Shown here: one piece after another, positions 41,607 to 49,350 of the stretch
Numbering within the stretch: position 1 is the stretch's first letter
Layout: the number at the start of each line of letters is the position of its first letter
IMG/VR virus record: IMGVR_UViG_3300044699_000015
Span: 1-55,557 of that record
DNA length: 55,557 nt
Source: a virus
Strand: one strand, 5' to 3'
Position numbers and translations under genes: made by a program
The notes under the pieces: generated by a model
The model's input: the letters and a program-made list of their open reading frames with translations, nothing else
What the model was told of the DNA's origin: nothing
Databases searched by the model: none

Positions 41607-42917
41607 ATGGCAATCGACTGCTCCAAGTTCAACAGCTTTTTGCTGAGAAGAACCCCCGATTTTGATAAACAGTTATCAAAAGACCGTTATCCGTTCAGCT
41701 ATCTCTACACCAACATGTATGAGAGCCAGCCTTTCACAGCGTTTACAGGCTTTCAACACACTTGGGATAGGGTGCATGTGACTCGTCCCAACGATGATGG
41801 CAATTGGGATACGGTCAACTCGAACGACTGCGCTCAAAACATCTGCGATTATTCGCGTGTGTTCACAGGTTGGGGTTCGACTCGTTCTACGTATGGCATT
41901 TTCCATCGGGACTATCAGTCGCCGGTGTTCTGCTTTGACCAGTTAAGACATGTGGAGGAAGCGGAAGCGCAATTGTCGGCTATCGTTGACGGCCACAAGA
42001 AATTGCCTGATAGCATCATTTCGGATTTCCTTCGTTTGCTCGCCATGCGGCAGTCCAATGTGATTTGGATTTGCGGCTCGGCGGATACGCAAGTGACAAC
42101 CACCGATTCAATGTTCACGTTCACTAACGGCACATTGAATGTCAATTTGGGTGGCACAGGAAATCTGCCTGATTCCAAGCTTTCCATCCAATATCTGAAC
42201 AACCACGTCGAAAACCTGATGTATAACGGTTATTTTGACCAAGACTTTATCCCCACGGGTAAGTTTTCGGTCACTACCGACATTCAGACGCAAACGGATT
42301 TGACCAATGCTAATCCATCGTTGACGCAGATGTATAACGCGGCTGACTTTGTGAAGGGCGGAAAATTCTTCGCCTATGGCGTTATGTCCGGTGCGGGTAA
42401 TTGGTTGTTCAAGGTTGACCCGGAACCGATGCGTTTTCAGCATATTGGCTCTGGCGTCCTTCGGCGCATTCTGCCCTATCAGAACGTGGCAACTACTGTG
42501 GGCAAACAGCCGGTGTTTGATACCGCGTATAAGAACGCAGAGTATCAGATGTATCACGTCTATAATCGTGCGGCTCGCAAGATTGAGGTTGGCGACATTA
42601 CGCCGGTCAATCCTGAAATGAAGTTCAACACGGCGCGTTCGCTCATGGGCAAATGGTCATGGAAGTCGCCTGATTACTTCCGCGCCACCGACCCGAACAC
42701 TGGGACAGTGTGCGAATACATGAACGACAAGAAGAACAAGGGTTACTTTTTGGCTGAGTTCGAGATGGGTGCAAAAACCATCTACCCGGAAATCGAAATG
42801 GTCATCATTGCGAAACGTGAACCGCAGGGCGTGGTTAGCATTCCGCGTTGTGCCGATTCGCCTTCGATGGTCTATCAGTCGCTCACGCCTTACAATGGGC
42901 CTCTGTGCGAGCAATAA
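41607..42917 (+). CDS. probable major capsid protein
   Basis: 436 residues, no cysteine-rich region, mixed alpha/beta. Assigned by size, lone position in front of a set of small virion proteins, and style: RTPDFDKQLSKDRYPFSYLY near the N-terminus, then a long central domain and a C-terminal KSPDYFRATDPNTGTVCEYM with IYPEIEMVIIAKREPQ. The ATG lacks a good ribosome site (AAAAGATAAG upstream). Scaffold is on the other strand 8.6 kb away. HK97-fold assignment cannot be proved by eye. Confidence 0.72.
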   Translation: MAIDCSKFNSFLLRRTPDFDKQLSKDRYPFSYLYTNMYESQPFTAFTGFQHTWDRVHVTRPNDDGNWDTVNSNDCAQNICDYSRVFTGWGSTRSTYGIFHRDYQSPVFCFDQLRHVEEAEAQLSAIVDGHKKLPDSIISDFLRLLAMRQSNVIWICGSADTQVTTTDSMFTFTNGTLNVNLGGTGNLPDSKLSIQYLNNHVENLMYNGYFDQDFIPTGKFSVTTDIQTQTDLTNANPSLTQMYNAADFVKGGKFFAYGVMSGAGNWLFKVDPEPMRFQHIGSGVLRRILPYQNVATTVGKQPVFDTAYKNAEYQMYHVYNRAARKIEVGDITPVNPEMKFNTARSLMGKWSWKSPDYFRATDPNTGTVCEYMNDKKNKGYFLAEFEMGAKTIYPEIEMVIIAKREPQGVVSIPRCADSPSMVYQSLTPYNGPLCEQ

Positions 42918-42931
42918 GAGTCTGATTAACC

Positions 42932-42959
42932 GGACGGCAGGTGTCATAGCCTGCCGTCC
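42932..42959 (+). terminator. strong hairpin after the capsid gene
   Basis: A perfect 10-bp stem GGACGGCAGG (42932-42941) with CCTGCCGTCC (42950-42959) and an 8-base loop, 15 bases past the capsid stop and 17 before the next ATG. No T run follows, so it may slow or trim the mRNA and so keep capsid message above that of the next genes rather than fully stop transcription. Confidence 0.7.
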
Positions 42960-42976
42960 TAACAACGAAAGGTTTT

Positions 42977-43261
42977 ATGGACTCAACTGATTATCAAAAT
43001 GGGGACGGCGGGCCTGCTACGGCTTCGCTGGACGAATCACCCGACACGAAGGGTGGGGAAGATACGTTCTTTTTGCCATCCGACTTCTGCGAAGGGATGG
43101 ATTACAAAGAGGGTGATACGATTACTCTTAAAGTAGTTAATGCGCCTGATTCGGATGGTGATGTGGAGGTTAAGATGGCAAAGGGTGAGAGCAAGCCAAA
43201 GGATGACTTCTACAGCGATATGCGAAGTTCTATGAGTGACGAAGGAGGCCAAAGTGAGTAA
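42977..43261 (+). CDS. acidic protein next to capsid, 94 aa
   Basis: Very acidic and Gly-rich (DGGPATASLDESPDTKGGED; DSDGDVEVKMAKGESKPKDD). No fold is recognised; such proteins beside capsid genes may be decoration or assembly factors. Good AAAGG ribosome site before the ATG. The GTG of the next gene lies inside its end. Confidence 0.62.
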   Translation: MDSTDYQNGDGGPATASLDESPDTKGGEDTFFLPSDFCEGMDYKEGDTITLKVVNAPDSDGDVEVKMAKGESKPKDDFYSDMRSSMSDEGGQSE

Positions 43262-43652
43262 CCCCGTTTGCTCGAATCAAACATTGATTACGGATGCGGC
43301 TTGCTATGTCATTCCTGACATCAGCCCCGCCGCGCAAAAGGCGTTGTTAATCTATGCCAAGGTGCTGCAATTGGCAGCGATGGGAGGCACGGATTACACA
43401 TCTTCTATCAATACCACATTGGTATCGGATGCGGCTACGCTGACCTGCAACATGGCTCCCAATCAGAATGACGCTGCAAGGGTGGCCTTGGCGTTCACCA
43501 ATGCAGCAGCTAAGGGTGCGAGCGTGCCAGCAACCATGACGCTAAAGATGGCTCAAATAGCGTGCATTGTGAATCTTGACCCTCAGACCTTGGATGACAT
43601 TGATTTGCTCCTTACCTGCAAGTTTGGGCAGCAAAAATCCTACATACAATAA
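43254..43652 (+). CDS. small virion-associated protein, 132 aa
   Basis: The GTG at 43254 follows a full GAAGGAGG ribosome site. The protein starts SNPVCSNQTLITDAACYVIP and has PAAQKALLIYAKVLQLAAMG, which resembles the CF-K-S/T...TYLL...I repeat in the next two genes in outline. Three or four Cys. Function unknown; possibly head decoration. Confidence 0.6.
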   Translation: MSNPVCSNQTLITDAACYVIPDISPAAQKALLIYAKVLQLAAMGGTDYTSSINTTLVSDAATLTCNMAPNQNDAARVALAFTNAAAKGASVPATMTLKMAQIACIVNLDPQTLDDIDLLLTCKFGQQKSYIQ

Positions 43653-43655
43653 GCC

Positions 43656-43883
43656 ATGGCTATTAGCTGCGAACCCAACGACCTCGCAGCAGCAATAACG
43701 TGTTTTGATAAACTTTCAGCATTACAACTGGAACAAGTTAAGACCTATTTGCTCGCTGTAATAGCAGGAGGCTCTACCGACCCGGAAACCCTCATGGCTT
43801 CCGCGAAATGCTTTAACAAGTTTAGTTTTGAGCAATTGTTGGAGGTGCAAACCTATCTGCTCTGTCAAATCGCTAACGCATGA
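43656..43883 (+). CDS. repeat protein with two CFxK motifs, 75 aa
   Basis: Two copies of a roughly 30-residue unit: AAAITCFDKLSALQLEQVKT followed by YLLAVIAGG, and ASAKCFNKFSFEQLLEVQTY followed by LLCQIANA. The next gene has a third. Similar CF...YLLCQIAN units occur in other metagenomic phages near capsid genes. Role unknown; perhaps head fibre or decoration. Stop overlaps the next ATG. Confidence 0.62.
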   Translation: MAISCEPNDLAAAITCFDKLSALQLEQVKTYLLAVIAGGSTDPETLMASAKCFNKFSFEQLLEVQTYLLCQIANA

Positions 43884-44077
43884 TTTCTTGTGACCCTAAC
43901 GATTTGTCAGCCGCCGCCAAGTGCTTCTCGAAGTTGAGCAATCGCCAGAACTCGGAGGCGGCAGCATATTTGCTCTGTCAAATCGCCAATGGAGGTGGTG
44001 GAAGTGGTAACTTTAGAATTACGGAGGCTGGAGACAGACGCATAACGGAAGCTGGCGACCCAAGGATAATTGAATGA
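43880..44077 (+). CDS. repeat protein with RITEAGD tail, 65 aa
   Basis: Starts SCDPNDLSAAAKCFSKLSNR, carrying the same CFxK...YLLCQIAN unit, then a Gly linker and a C-terminal tandem repeat FRITEAGDRRITEAGDPRII. RITEAGD repeats are frequent at the C-termini of phage virion proteins. Coupled to the preceding gene by ATGA. Confidence 0.65.
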   Translation: MISCDPNDLSAAAKCFSKLSNRQNSEAAAYLLCQIANGGGGSGNFRITEAGDRRITEAGDPRIIE

Positions 44078-44078
44078 T

Positions 44079-44543
44079 ATGGCCGACAAGAAAATATCTC
44101 AATTACCGGGAGCAGGCCCATTACAGGGAACAGAACAGGTGGAGCTTAATCAAGGTGGCACTTCTGCAAGAACAACCTTGGCTGATATAGCCGCAAAGAT
44201 TCAGATTGTTCCAACTATTTCCAGAAAGGCATTGGCGTTCGGAACCTACACCAACAACAGCGGGTTTCCTGTAATACTGGTGGTAGTTTACAGTGTCTTT
44301 GGACTATCAGGAGATACCTCAACTAGCGTGGTGCTTTCCAATGGTTATGATGACAACCCACCGATTGTGGGGTTTGCAGATGCGGATAGCGCGGGATTAG
44401 ACCTTTCCATAAACGGAACCTGCACAATGGTAATTCCCAATGGGCAGCAATATACATTGTTCACCCAAGACCCCGGTGGAGCACAACCAAATACAGTTGA
44501 TGGACATTATTGGATAACATTAGCCCTTCAATTTGTCCCGTGA
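44079..44543 (+). CDS. tail-fibre-like protein, 154 aa
   Basis: N-terminal block ADKKISQLPGAGPLQGTEQV then ELNQGGTSARTTLADIA is the well-known fibre-attachment opening (ISQLP...E.VQ.G.T.RTT). The rest is beta-rich (YTNNSGFPVILVVVYSVFGL). The next gene repeats the same opening. Start is ATG 44079; a TTG at 44070 is in frame but lies in the previous gene. Confidence 0.7.
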   Translation: MADKKISQLPGAGPLQGTEQVELNQGGTSARTTLADIAAKIQIVPTISRKALAFGTYTNNSGFPVILVVVYSVFGLSGDTSTSVVLSNGYDDNPPIVGFADADSAGLDLSINGTCTMVIPNGQQYTLFTQDPGGAQPNTVDGHYWITLALQFVP

Positions 44544-44544
44544 T

Positions 44545-44808
44545 ATGGCCAATTTTAAAATCACCGACCTTCCCGCCGCTACCGCTCTGACAGGAAGCGA
44601 GCCTATGGAAGCCGTTCAGGGCGGTGTGAGCGTTCAAACCACATCTGGCGCAATCAATCTGGCTGTTACTGGAACAGGCTCGCCGGAAACCGTGGTGACC
44701 GCTCCTGTTGGTAAAATCTATTTTGACCTCACTGACACAGGAAACCCCGGCATGTGGGTTAAGGCCACCGGAATCGGAAATACCGGATGGACTCAGATTT
44801 TAGGATAA
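44545..44808 (+). CDS. tail-fibre-like protein, 87 aa
   Basis: Second protein with the fibre opening: ANFKITDLPAATALTGSEPM, then EAVQGGVSVQTTSGAI, and a C-terminal piece TGNPGMWVKATGIGNTGWTQ that is found in many phage fibres. A paralogue of the previous gene's N-terminus on a short tail. Confidence 0.7.
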   Translation: MANFKITDLPAATALTGSEPMEAVQGGVSVQTTSGAINLAVTGTGSPETVVTAPVGKIYFDLTDTGNPGMWVKATGIGNTGWTQILG

Positions 44809-44812
44809 CATT

Positions 44813-45985
44813 ATGAGATATTCTGCATTGATAACCTTGATACTTACTGTGTTTTCGGCTATGGGACAGCCGGTGTTGAGAAGCCCTCTTACCACAAACA
44901 GATTTACCACCAATATCACCGGGCAAGTTGATGCAAAAGGCATCTCAATCAGCAATTTCAATACTCTTTCAACAACGGGCAGGGTGGATATTTTCACAAC
45001 CCTTACCAACGCGAGTAACTACAAGCGTGTATCAATTTATAACAATGAGCCTGATGTTTTCATTGACCTAAACGGCCAAGGCGCGGCTACTAATGGTGGC
45101 GATTTTTATATCAGAAACATGTCTGGAAATCACCAAATGCGGTTTTGGACTGCTGGAATCGAGAGGTTCCGCATTGACAATACTGGCGTATTATATGGAG
45201 ACGGTGGAGGAATGACTAATTTGATAGCCGATAATCTTACCGGGACGTTGCCTATCGGGGTGTTGCCCGTAGGAGTTTATACGGTGTCTGGAATTTCGAT
45301 TGGACAATGGCGTATTACGACAAATCCAGCAAATAACGATTTGGTATTTACAAACACTGTCACCAGCGTTTCTCCGCTAACCATTGGCAGCAATGGAATT
45401 ATCACAATGATTACGCCGCAGTTGGCGCTTCGCCCCATAGGAACTGAATCAAATGTGTTTGCTATCTATCGGTCTAATGGACTGTTTTTAGTTCAGATGG
45501 GCGACTGTCCGAATCTGCCCGGAAGCGGACAATTAACCCTTGGAAACAATTCATTGGTTGGTTCAGGGCAGGGAAACGTCTCATTGCTTGGATTGAACAC
45601 TTCCACCTACGTAAACTCGCCGTCAGCGAATATAAATTTCAGCGTTGGATTGAATGTAAAATCAAGTCTGTCGTCTTCCTTATTCAACTTCTCAATACCG
45701 ACCACAATTCAATCCAGCAACGGGGTTGCAGGAATAGTAACAGCAACAAACAATGTGGCTACACTCGCTACAAATGTCCTGACGTTTACCGCCGTTTCCT
45801 CACTTACAAATACGCTCGGTTATGATGGCACGGCCTCAGTATCGGCTGGAACATCCGTAGTATTGCAAGACAGTGGTGGCAATACAATAGACACCATCGG
45901 AACGGTGGCAACTTTGCACGTCCTTATTCCTATGCGTAAGAATTATCGTATTTCTGGAACAGGTGTTTCCTGCGTGATTTATTAA
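44813..45985 (+). CDS. fibre-like protein with signal peptide, 390 aa
   Basis: Opens with a Sec signal (RYSALITLILTVFSAMGQ). Then come shaft-like repeats (TLTNASNYKRVSIYNNEPDV, FYIRNMSGNHQMRFWTAGIE) and a GGGMTNLIADNLTGTLPIGV segment common in fibre shafts, and a beta-rich C-terminus. It may be exported to the periplasm or cell surface rather than built into the virion directly. Similar in plan to 17185-18520. Confidence 0.65.
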   Translation: MRYSALITLILTVFSAMGQPVLRSPLTTNRFTTNITGQVDAKGISISNFNTLSTTGRVDIFTTLTNASNYKRVSIYNNEPDVFIDLNGQGAATNGGDFYIRNMSGNHQMRFWTAGIERFRIDNTGVLYGDGGGMTNLIADNLTGTLPIGVLPVGVYTVSGISIGQWRITTNPANNDLVFTNTVTSVSPLTIGSNGIITMITPQLALRPIGTESNVFAIYRSNGLFLVQMGDCPNLPGSGQLTLGNNSLVGSGQGNVSLLGLNTSTYVNSPSANINFSVGLNVKSSLSSSLFNFSIPTTIQSSNGVAGIVTATNNVATLATNVLTFTAVSSLTNTLGYDGTASVSAGTSVVLQDSGGNTIDTIGTVATLHVLIPMRKNYRISGTGVSCVIY

Positions 45986-45986
45986 C

Positions 45987-46328
45987 ATGAGCAACCATAC
46001 CAACCCTAAAACCATGTCAGAGGAACAGGAAAAGAAAATGTCCACGCCTACAATCGGTTTAAATACCAAGTTCCGTTTGGATTTCTTAGTCGCCATGGCT
46101 CCGGTAGTTTGCATGTTGGTAGTCCTGTTTTTTCAAGTCAAGGAAGTGAGCAAAAAGGTGGACAACCAATGGACAGTGGGCAATATGGCGGTATGGTCAC
46201 AGCAATTTCAGAATGATAATCCATCGTCCAAGGTTCCTGAACCGTTCAAGATTAAGCATTTAATGGAACCGGGGTTTGTCATGTTGCAACCGCCATTAAC
46301 CACAGCATCCATATACCAACAACCATGA
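45987..46328 (+). CDS. membrane protein with one span, 113 aa
   Basis: Charged N-terminal 30 residues, a single membrane span (FLVAMAPVVCMLVVLFF) and a periplasm-facing tail of 60 residues with charged helix. Such a layout fits an i-spanin or antiholin, but no coiled coil is strong enough to say. The stop overlaps the next ATG by 4 bases. Confidence 0.58.
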   Translation: MSNHTNPKTMSEEQEKKMSTPTIGLNTKFRLDFLVAMAPVVCMLVVLFFQVKEVSKKVDNQWTVGNMAVWSQQFQNDNPSSKVPEPFKIKHLMEPGFVMLQPPLTTASIYQQP

Positions 46329-46735
46329 AAACACTAATCGTAACATTGTCCTTAATCGCCCTTGTCGCCACCGGAGCGGATTTCGTCATCTACCCGCAAG
46401 GCGTCGCTACAAATAGTTGCATCGTAAACTCCGGTTGCCCCGGCAGTTATTGTGGCCATGCAACGTATTCCAAGACCATTTCGCAAGGCTGGGGCTGGAA
46501 ACCTGATACCAACAACGGAACTGTTTTCACGGCCACATATACCAACAACCTGAACGTCAAAGTTCAATATATCGGCAAGGAGAAACTAGACCCCGGATGT
46601 GGCGTTGGAACTGTTCAGATTACAAACCCGCCCCAAAGCACGGTATATCGGTTTACGGTTTACTATCCAAATAGGGCAGATGTTCCCCTCACTACAAACG
46701 GTTGTCCATTGTTGCTGTCTGGTATGCTTCCATGA
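46325..46735 (+). CDS. secreted Cys-containing protein, 136 aa
   Basis: Signal peptide KTLIVTLSLIALVATGA, then a small domain with seven Cys (CIVNSGCPGSYCGH, then CGVGT, CPLLL) that could form disulfides, and many Tyr/Thr. Likely exported. No enzyme motif seen. Coupled by ATGA to both neighbours. Confidence 0.58.
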   Translation: MKTLIVTLSLIALVATGADFVIYPQGVATNSCIVNSGCPGSYCGHATYSKTISQGWGWKPDTNNGTVFTATYTNNLNVKVQYIGKEKLDPGCGVGTVQITNPPQSTVYRFTVYYPNRADVPLTTNGCPLLLSGMLP

Positions 46736-47187
46736 CCAAACTCTCCCGCCATGTCATTTACATTGATGGAAAAGGGAAGCGTTTCGAGGCTCTGCTTTTG
46801 GATGAAGTGGTCTCTACCGTAATTCCCATGAATCTGTGCTATGTCACGAAATTGGGGAACATGGTTTTAACGTCCGCTGGTTTTGCCGCTCGCAAGTTGA
46901 AAAAGAATCATTGGTCAAAAACGATTGGATTTTTTCTATTGCTGGCATTCAATCTGTATGCCGATGAAACCAACCTTGTTGCCAAGGTGGTAAGTTCGGA
47001 GCGAAACGAGGTTGAGCTTGAAATCCCGCAACCGAATGGGTTGGAAACCAAAGTCATATCCAGAATCTACGTTGACCGTGTGATAACTGTCACCAACGGC
47101 ACGGAAATCATTTCAGCCACCAACACGGTCAAGACAGACCGCGCAACAATCAAACTGGTTCCCACCGACGAAAGGCGACTACATTGA
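46732..47187 (+). CDS. hypothetical protein with membrane segment, 151 aa
   Basis: N-terminal 60 residues form a cytosolic part with KLSRHVIYIDGKGKRFEALL, then a hydrophobic segment WSKTIGFFLLLAFNLYA that reads like a signal anchor, then a beta-rich outer part. Function unknown. ATGA overlap with the preceding gene. Confidence 0.55.
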   Translation: MTKLSRHVIYIDGKGKRFEALLLDEVVSTVIPMNLCYVTKLGNMVLTSAGFAARKLKKNHWSKTIGFFLLLAFNLYADETNLVAKVVSSERNEVELEIPQPNGLETKVISRIYVDRVITVTNGTEIISATNTVKTDRATIKLVPTDERRLH

Positions 47188-47384
47188 AGCTCTCAGGGTT
47201 TGAGACATCCGTGTTGTGCCTTTTAGCCATGGGAAAAACCAACCAAGAGATTGCTACTGCTTTGAAGTGTGATGAGGCCGACATTAAAGAGCTAATGAAA
47301 CGCATCATTGACGAGGGGGACAAAGATGTGGAAATGAAGCTGAATATCGCCATGTTCACCGCCGAACAACAAAAGAAACCATAA
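47184..47384 (+). CDS. LuxR-type HTH mini-protein, 66 aa
   Basis: TTG start overlapping the previous stop, with a GAAAGG site upstream. The HTH is GFETSVLCLLAMGKTNQEIA then TALKCDEADIKELMKRIIDE, matching the GerE recognition fold with a LuxR-like LxxG...EIA pattern. It lacks a receiver or sensor domain. A second, better match is at 49113. Perhaps a late-gene regulator. Confidence 0.6.
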   Translation: MKLSGFETSVLCLLAMGKTNQEIATALKCDEADIKELMKRIIDEGDKDVEMKLNIAMFTAEQQKKP

Positions 47385-47389
47385 AACGC

Positions 47390-47737
47390 ATGTCTAATTG
47401 GAGAACCAACCTTGGAGGCGCAATCTCAATCACTGGCACTTCGCTGATTGGCATTGGCGTGTTGACACAATTAACTCAACTGTCACCCGATGCCGCAAGT
47501 ATGCTATCTCCAGCAGTTTACAAACTGATGTGGTATGCGGCCTTTGTGGGATTTGTTCTTAGCGCTGTAGGCAAAGGAGTAACGGCATTGTTTGCCGCCG
47601 ATGCCAAGTCGGTTAAGAATTTGCAGGAGCAAATCAACATGGTTCCGAAAGCCATAGACACGGGCGACACGAGTATGCTATATAAAACGCAGTTGGAACA
47701 AAAACCATCAACCACAGACGCACCTAAAACAACATGA
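47390..47737 (+). CDS. holin-like membrane protein, 115 aa
   Basis: Two membrane spans (about residues 10-30 and 45-70: ISITGTSLIGIGVLTQLTQL, then LMWYAAFVGFVLSAVGKGVT) with a short turn and a charged C-terminal tail. This is a standard phage holin layout and is in a late-gene position. No endolysin neighbour was recognised. The stop overlaps the next ATG. Confidence 0.62.
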   Translation: MSNWRTNLGGAISITGTSLIGIGVLTQLTQLSPDAASMLSPAVYKLMWYAAFVGFVLSAVGKGVTALFAADAKSVKNLQEQINMVPKAIDTGDTSMLYKTQLEQKPSTTDAPKTT

Positions 47738-48042
47738 GTAAATACTCACAGAAAGTTCAGGACGCACTTAACAAAATAGCCAGCGGAAAACTGATTCAGG
47801 CTGAAACAGTTATGTCAATTGACGCGGCTACCGGCAAGCGGATTGTAGAGTTTCGCGGGCCACCGGAGGCACATTTCACTGTGCTTACTGTTGAAAAAGG
47901 TGATGCAAGTTTGGATGTTTACAACCCGAATTACGCCGAACTGATTGATTATATTTTCGAGAAACAGCCGGACGGTAGCTGGCTTGGCATCGGAAACGCA
48001 AAAGGTTGGGTGTCGGCCACTGCTTATCTTCCCAACCCGTAA
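47734..48042 (+). CDS. hypothetical protein, 102 aa
   Basis: Not recognised. Soluble alpha/beta protein without a signal peptide; PPEAHFTVLTVEKGDASLDV and IFEKQPDGSWLGIGNAKGWV form beta strands. Coupled with the holin-like gene. Confidence 0.55.
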   Translation: MSKYSQKVQDALNKIASGKLIQAETVMSIDAATGKRIVEFRGPPEAHFTVLTVEKGDASLDVYNPNYAELIDYIFEKQPDGSWLGIGNAKGWVSATAYLPNP

Positions 48043-48046
48043 TCCT

Positions 48047-48400
48047 ATGAAAAAACTACTTCAAATCTCAGTCCTAACATTCGCAATCTTTATAGGTTGC
48101 GGTATGTCTTGCAACAAGCCTTCGCAACAGCAGTTGTCATTCAACACGATTTACACAGTTGAAACCACGGCTACAGCAACTTATGACAGCTACGTTTCTC
48201 TCGTTGCTCAAGGCAAACTGCCAACCAACGACGTGCCGCGCATCTCGAAACTGTTCAACAAGTTTCAGGCTTACGAACAAGTGGCTTTGGACTTGGTGCA
48301 TAACAACACCAATGCCATTGCCCCGGCAGACCTGATGACCCAAGGTCAAACATTGGTAAACGAAATCCTCGTTATCAAACAAAACAACCCAATTAAATAA
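48047..48400 (+). CDS. lipoprotein, 117 aa
   Basis: Signal peptide KKLLQISVLTFAIFIGC with a lipobox ending Ile-Gly-Cys at 18, followed by a helical domain (KLFNKFQAYEQVALDLVHNN). Could be an o-spanin-like or periplasmic lipoprotein. The start at 48047 places the signal peptide at the N-terminus. Confidence 0.62.
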   Translation: MKKLLQISVLTFAIFIGCGMSCNKPSQQQLSFNTIYTVETTATATYDSYVSLVAQGKLPTNDVPRISKLFNKFQAYEQVALDLVHNNTNAIAPADLMTQGQTLVNEILVIKQNNPIK

Positions 48401-48402
48401 TT

Positions 48403-48636
48403 ATGGACTGGCTCACGATTGCACAATTGATTATCAAAGAGGGGTTGCCTCTGGCTGAATCTCTCTGGCAAAAATGGTCTGCCAACACGGTTCCTACGCA
48501 GAAAGACTTCGATGACCTGAAAGCCAAGGCCACACAGACGGCACAGGACAGAACCAAGGTTGTGCTGGCGGCTCTCGGCATTCCGCTCACAGACCCGAGG
48601 GCGGTTGCGTTATTGGGACTATCCTCTGGCAGCTAA
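48403..48636 (+). CDS. small helical protein, 77 aa
   Basis: Two helices: WLTIAQLIIKEGLPLAESLW and DFDDLKAKATQTAQDRTKVV, ending in LGLSSGS. No membrane span or family is clear. It lies two bases after the lipoprotein. Confidence 0.55.
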   Translation: MDWLTIAQLIIKEGLPLAESLWQKWSANTVPTQKDFDDLKAKATQTAQDRTKVVLAALGIPLTDPRAVALLGLSSGS

Positions 48637-49116
48637 ATGAACATGGTTTTGTCAGGCTGTAAGGAACGCTTTGAAAGGTTCTTTACGGCAACCCGATATT
48701 GGCAAAACCACGATGGTCAACTGTGCCGCGCTTTGGTAACTCATTCCGGTTGGGTAGGAGAGGACGGTTATTCAATCACCGTGAATGACAAAATCCACGA
48801 CTCAAAACTTATAGTGGAAATGTTGGTCAAGGCTTGTGGGTTGATGATTATTTATCCTCCATGCCCAAGCACAGTGGTTGACGATGGGAAAGAGGACATG
48901 CTAAAAGGGTTTAAAAGGCTTATTGATTACGAATGTAACACCTCGAAATACTGGATAGGGCAATGCGATAAAGGCACAACTATTTGGCGCATTTATCAGA
49001 ACCAATATAACTCACTGGCAGATTTGCGGGAGAAGTTAACCGTGCCATTCGTCCTGCAATTCCTTGACCGGATCAAGTTCGACATGCCGGAAGCAACCAC
49101 TAGAATCTTTGAGTGA
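48637..49116 (+). CDS. hypothetical protein, 159 aa
   Basis: Not recognised. Mixed alpha/beta with several aromatic and Cys residues (RFFTATRYWQNHDGQLCRAL; CGLMIIYPPCPSTVV), starting MNMVLSGCKERF. Its stop overlaps the GTG of the LuxR-like gene by 4 bases. Confidence 0.55.
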   Translation: MNMVLSGCKERFERFFTATRYWQNHDGQLCRALVTHSGWVGEDGYSITVNDKIHDSKLIVEMLVKACGLMIIYPPCPSTVVDDGKEDMLKGFKRLIDYECNTSKYWIGQCDKGTTIWRIYQNQYNSLADLREKLTVPFVLQFLDRIKFDMPEATTRIFE

Positions 49117-49337
49117 AGGATTTAAGCCCTCAACAGCTTGAATGCGTAAAGGCCATTTGCCTTGGTTTCAGCAGTAAGGAAGTTGCTGCCAGATTGGGCA
49201 TTAAAACTCGCACCGTTGACGAGTATATGTGCCGTGCAATGGCCAAGCTAAGAATCAACTCGCGGGTGAAGCTGGTTCACTACGCACTTGCTAGGGGATA
49301 TATTGAGAACATTTATGCACAGGAACCGAATGGCTAA
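49113..49337 (+). CDS. LuxR/GerE-type HTH protein, 74 aa
   Basis: A clear GerE-type HTH: LSPQQLECVKAICLGFSSKE then VAARLGIKTRTVDEYMCRAM and AKLRINSRVKLVHYALARGY. As with the gene at 47184 it is only the DNA-binding part. GTG start overlapping the previous stop. A stand-alone transcription factor, possibly for late or lysis genes; last gene of this plus-strand run. Confidence 0.78.
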   Translation: MKDLSPQQLECVKAICLGFSSKEVAARLGIKTRTVDEYMCRAMAKLRINSRVKLVHYALARGYIENIYAQEPNG

Positions 49338-49350
49338 GATGGTATTAGCC
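49332..49350. terminator. hairpin at convergent stop codons
   Basis: GGCTAA (49332-49337) pairs with TTAGCC (49345-49350), 6-bp stem, 7-base loop. The left arm contains the TAA of the plus-strand gene and the right arm the TAA of the minus-strand gene, so it works for both directions. No T run. Confidence 0.45.
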
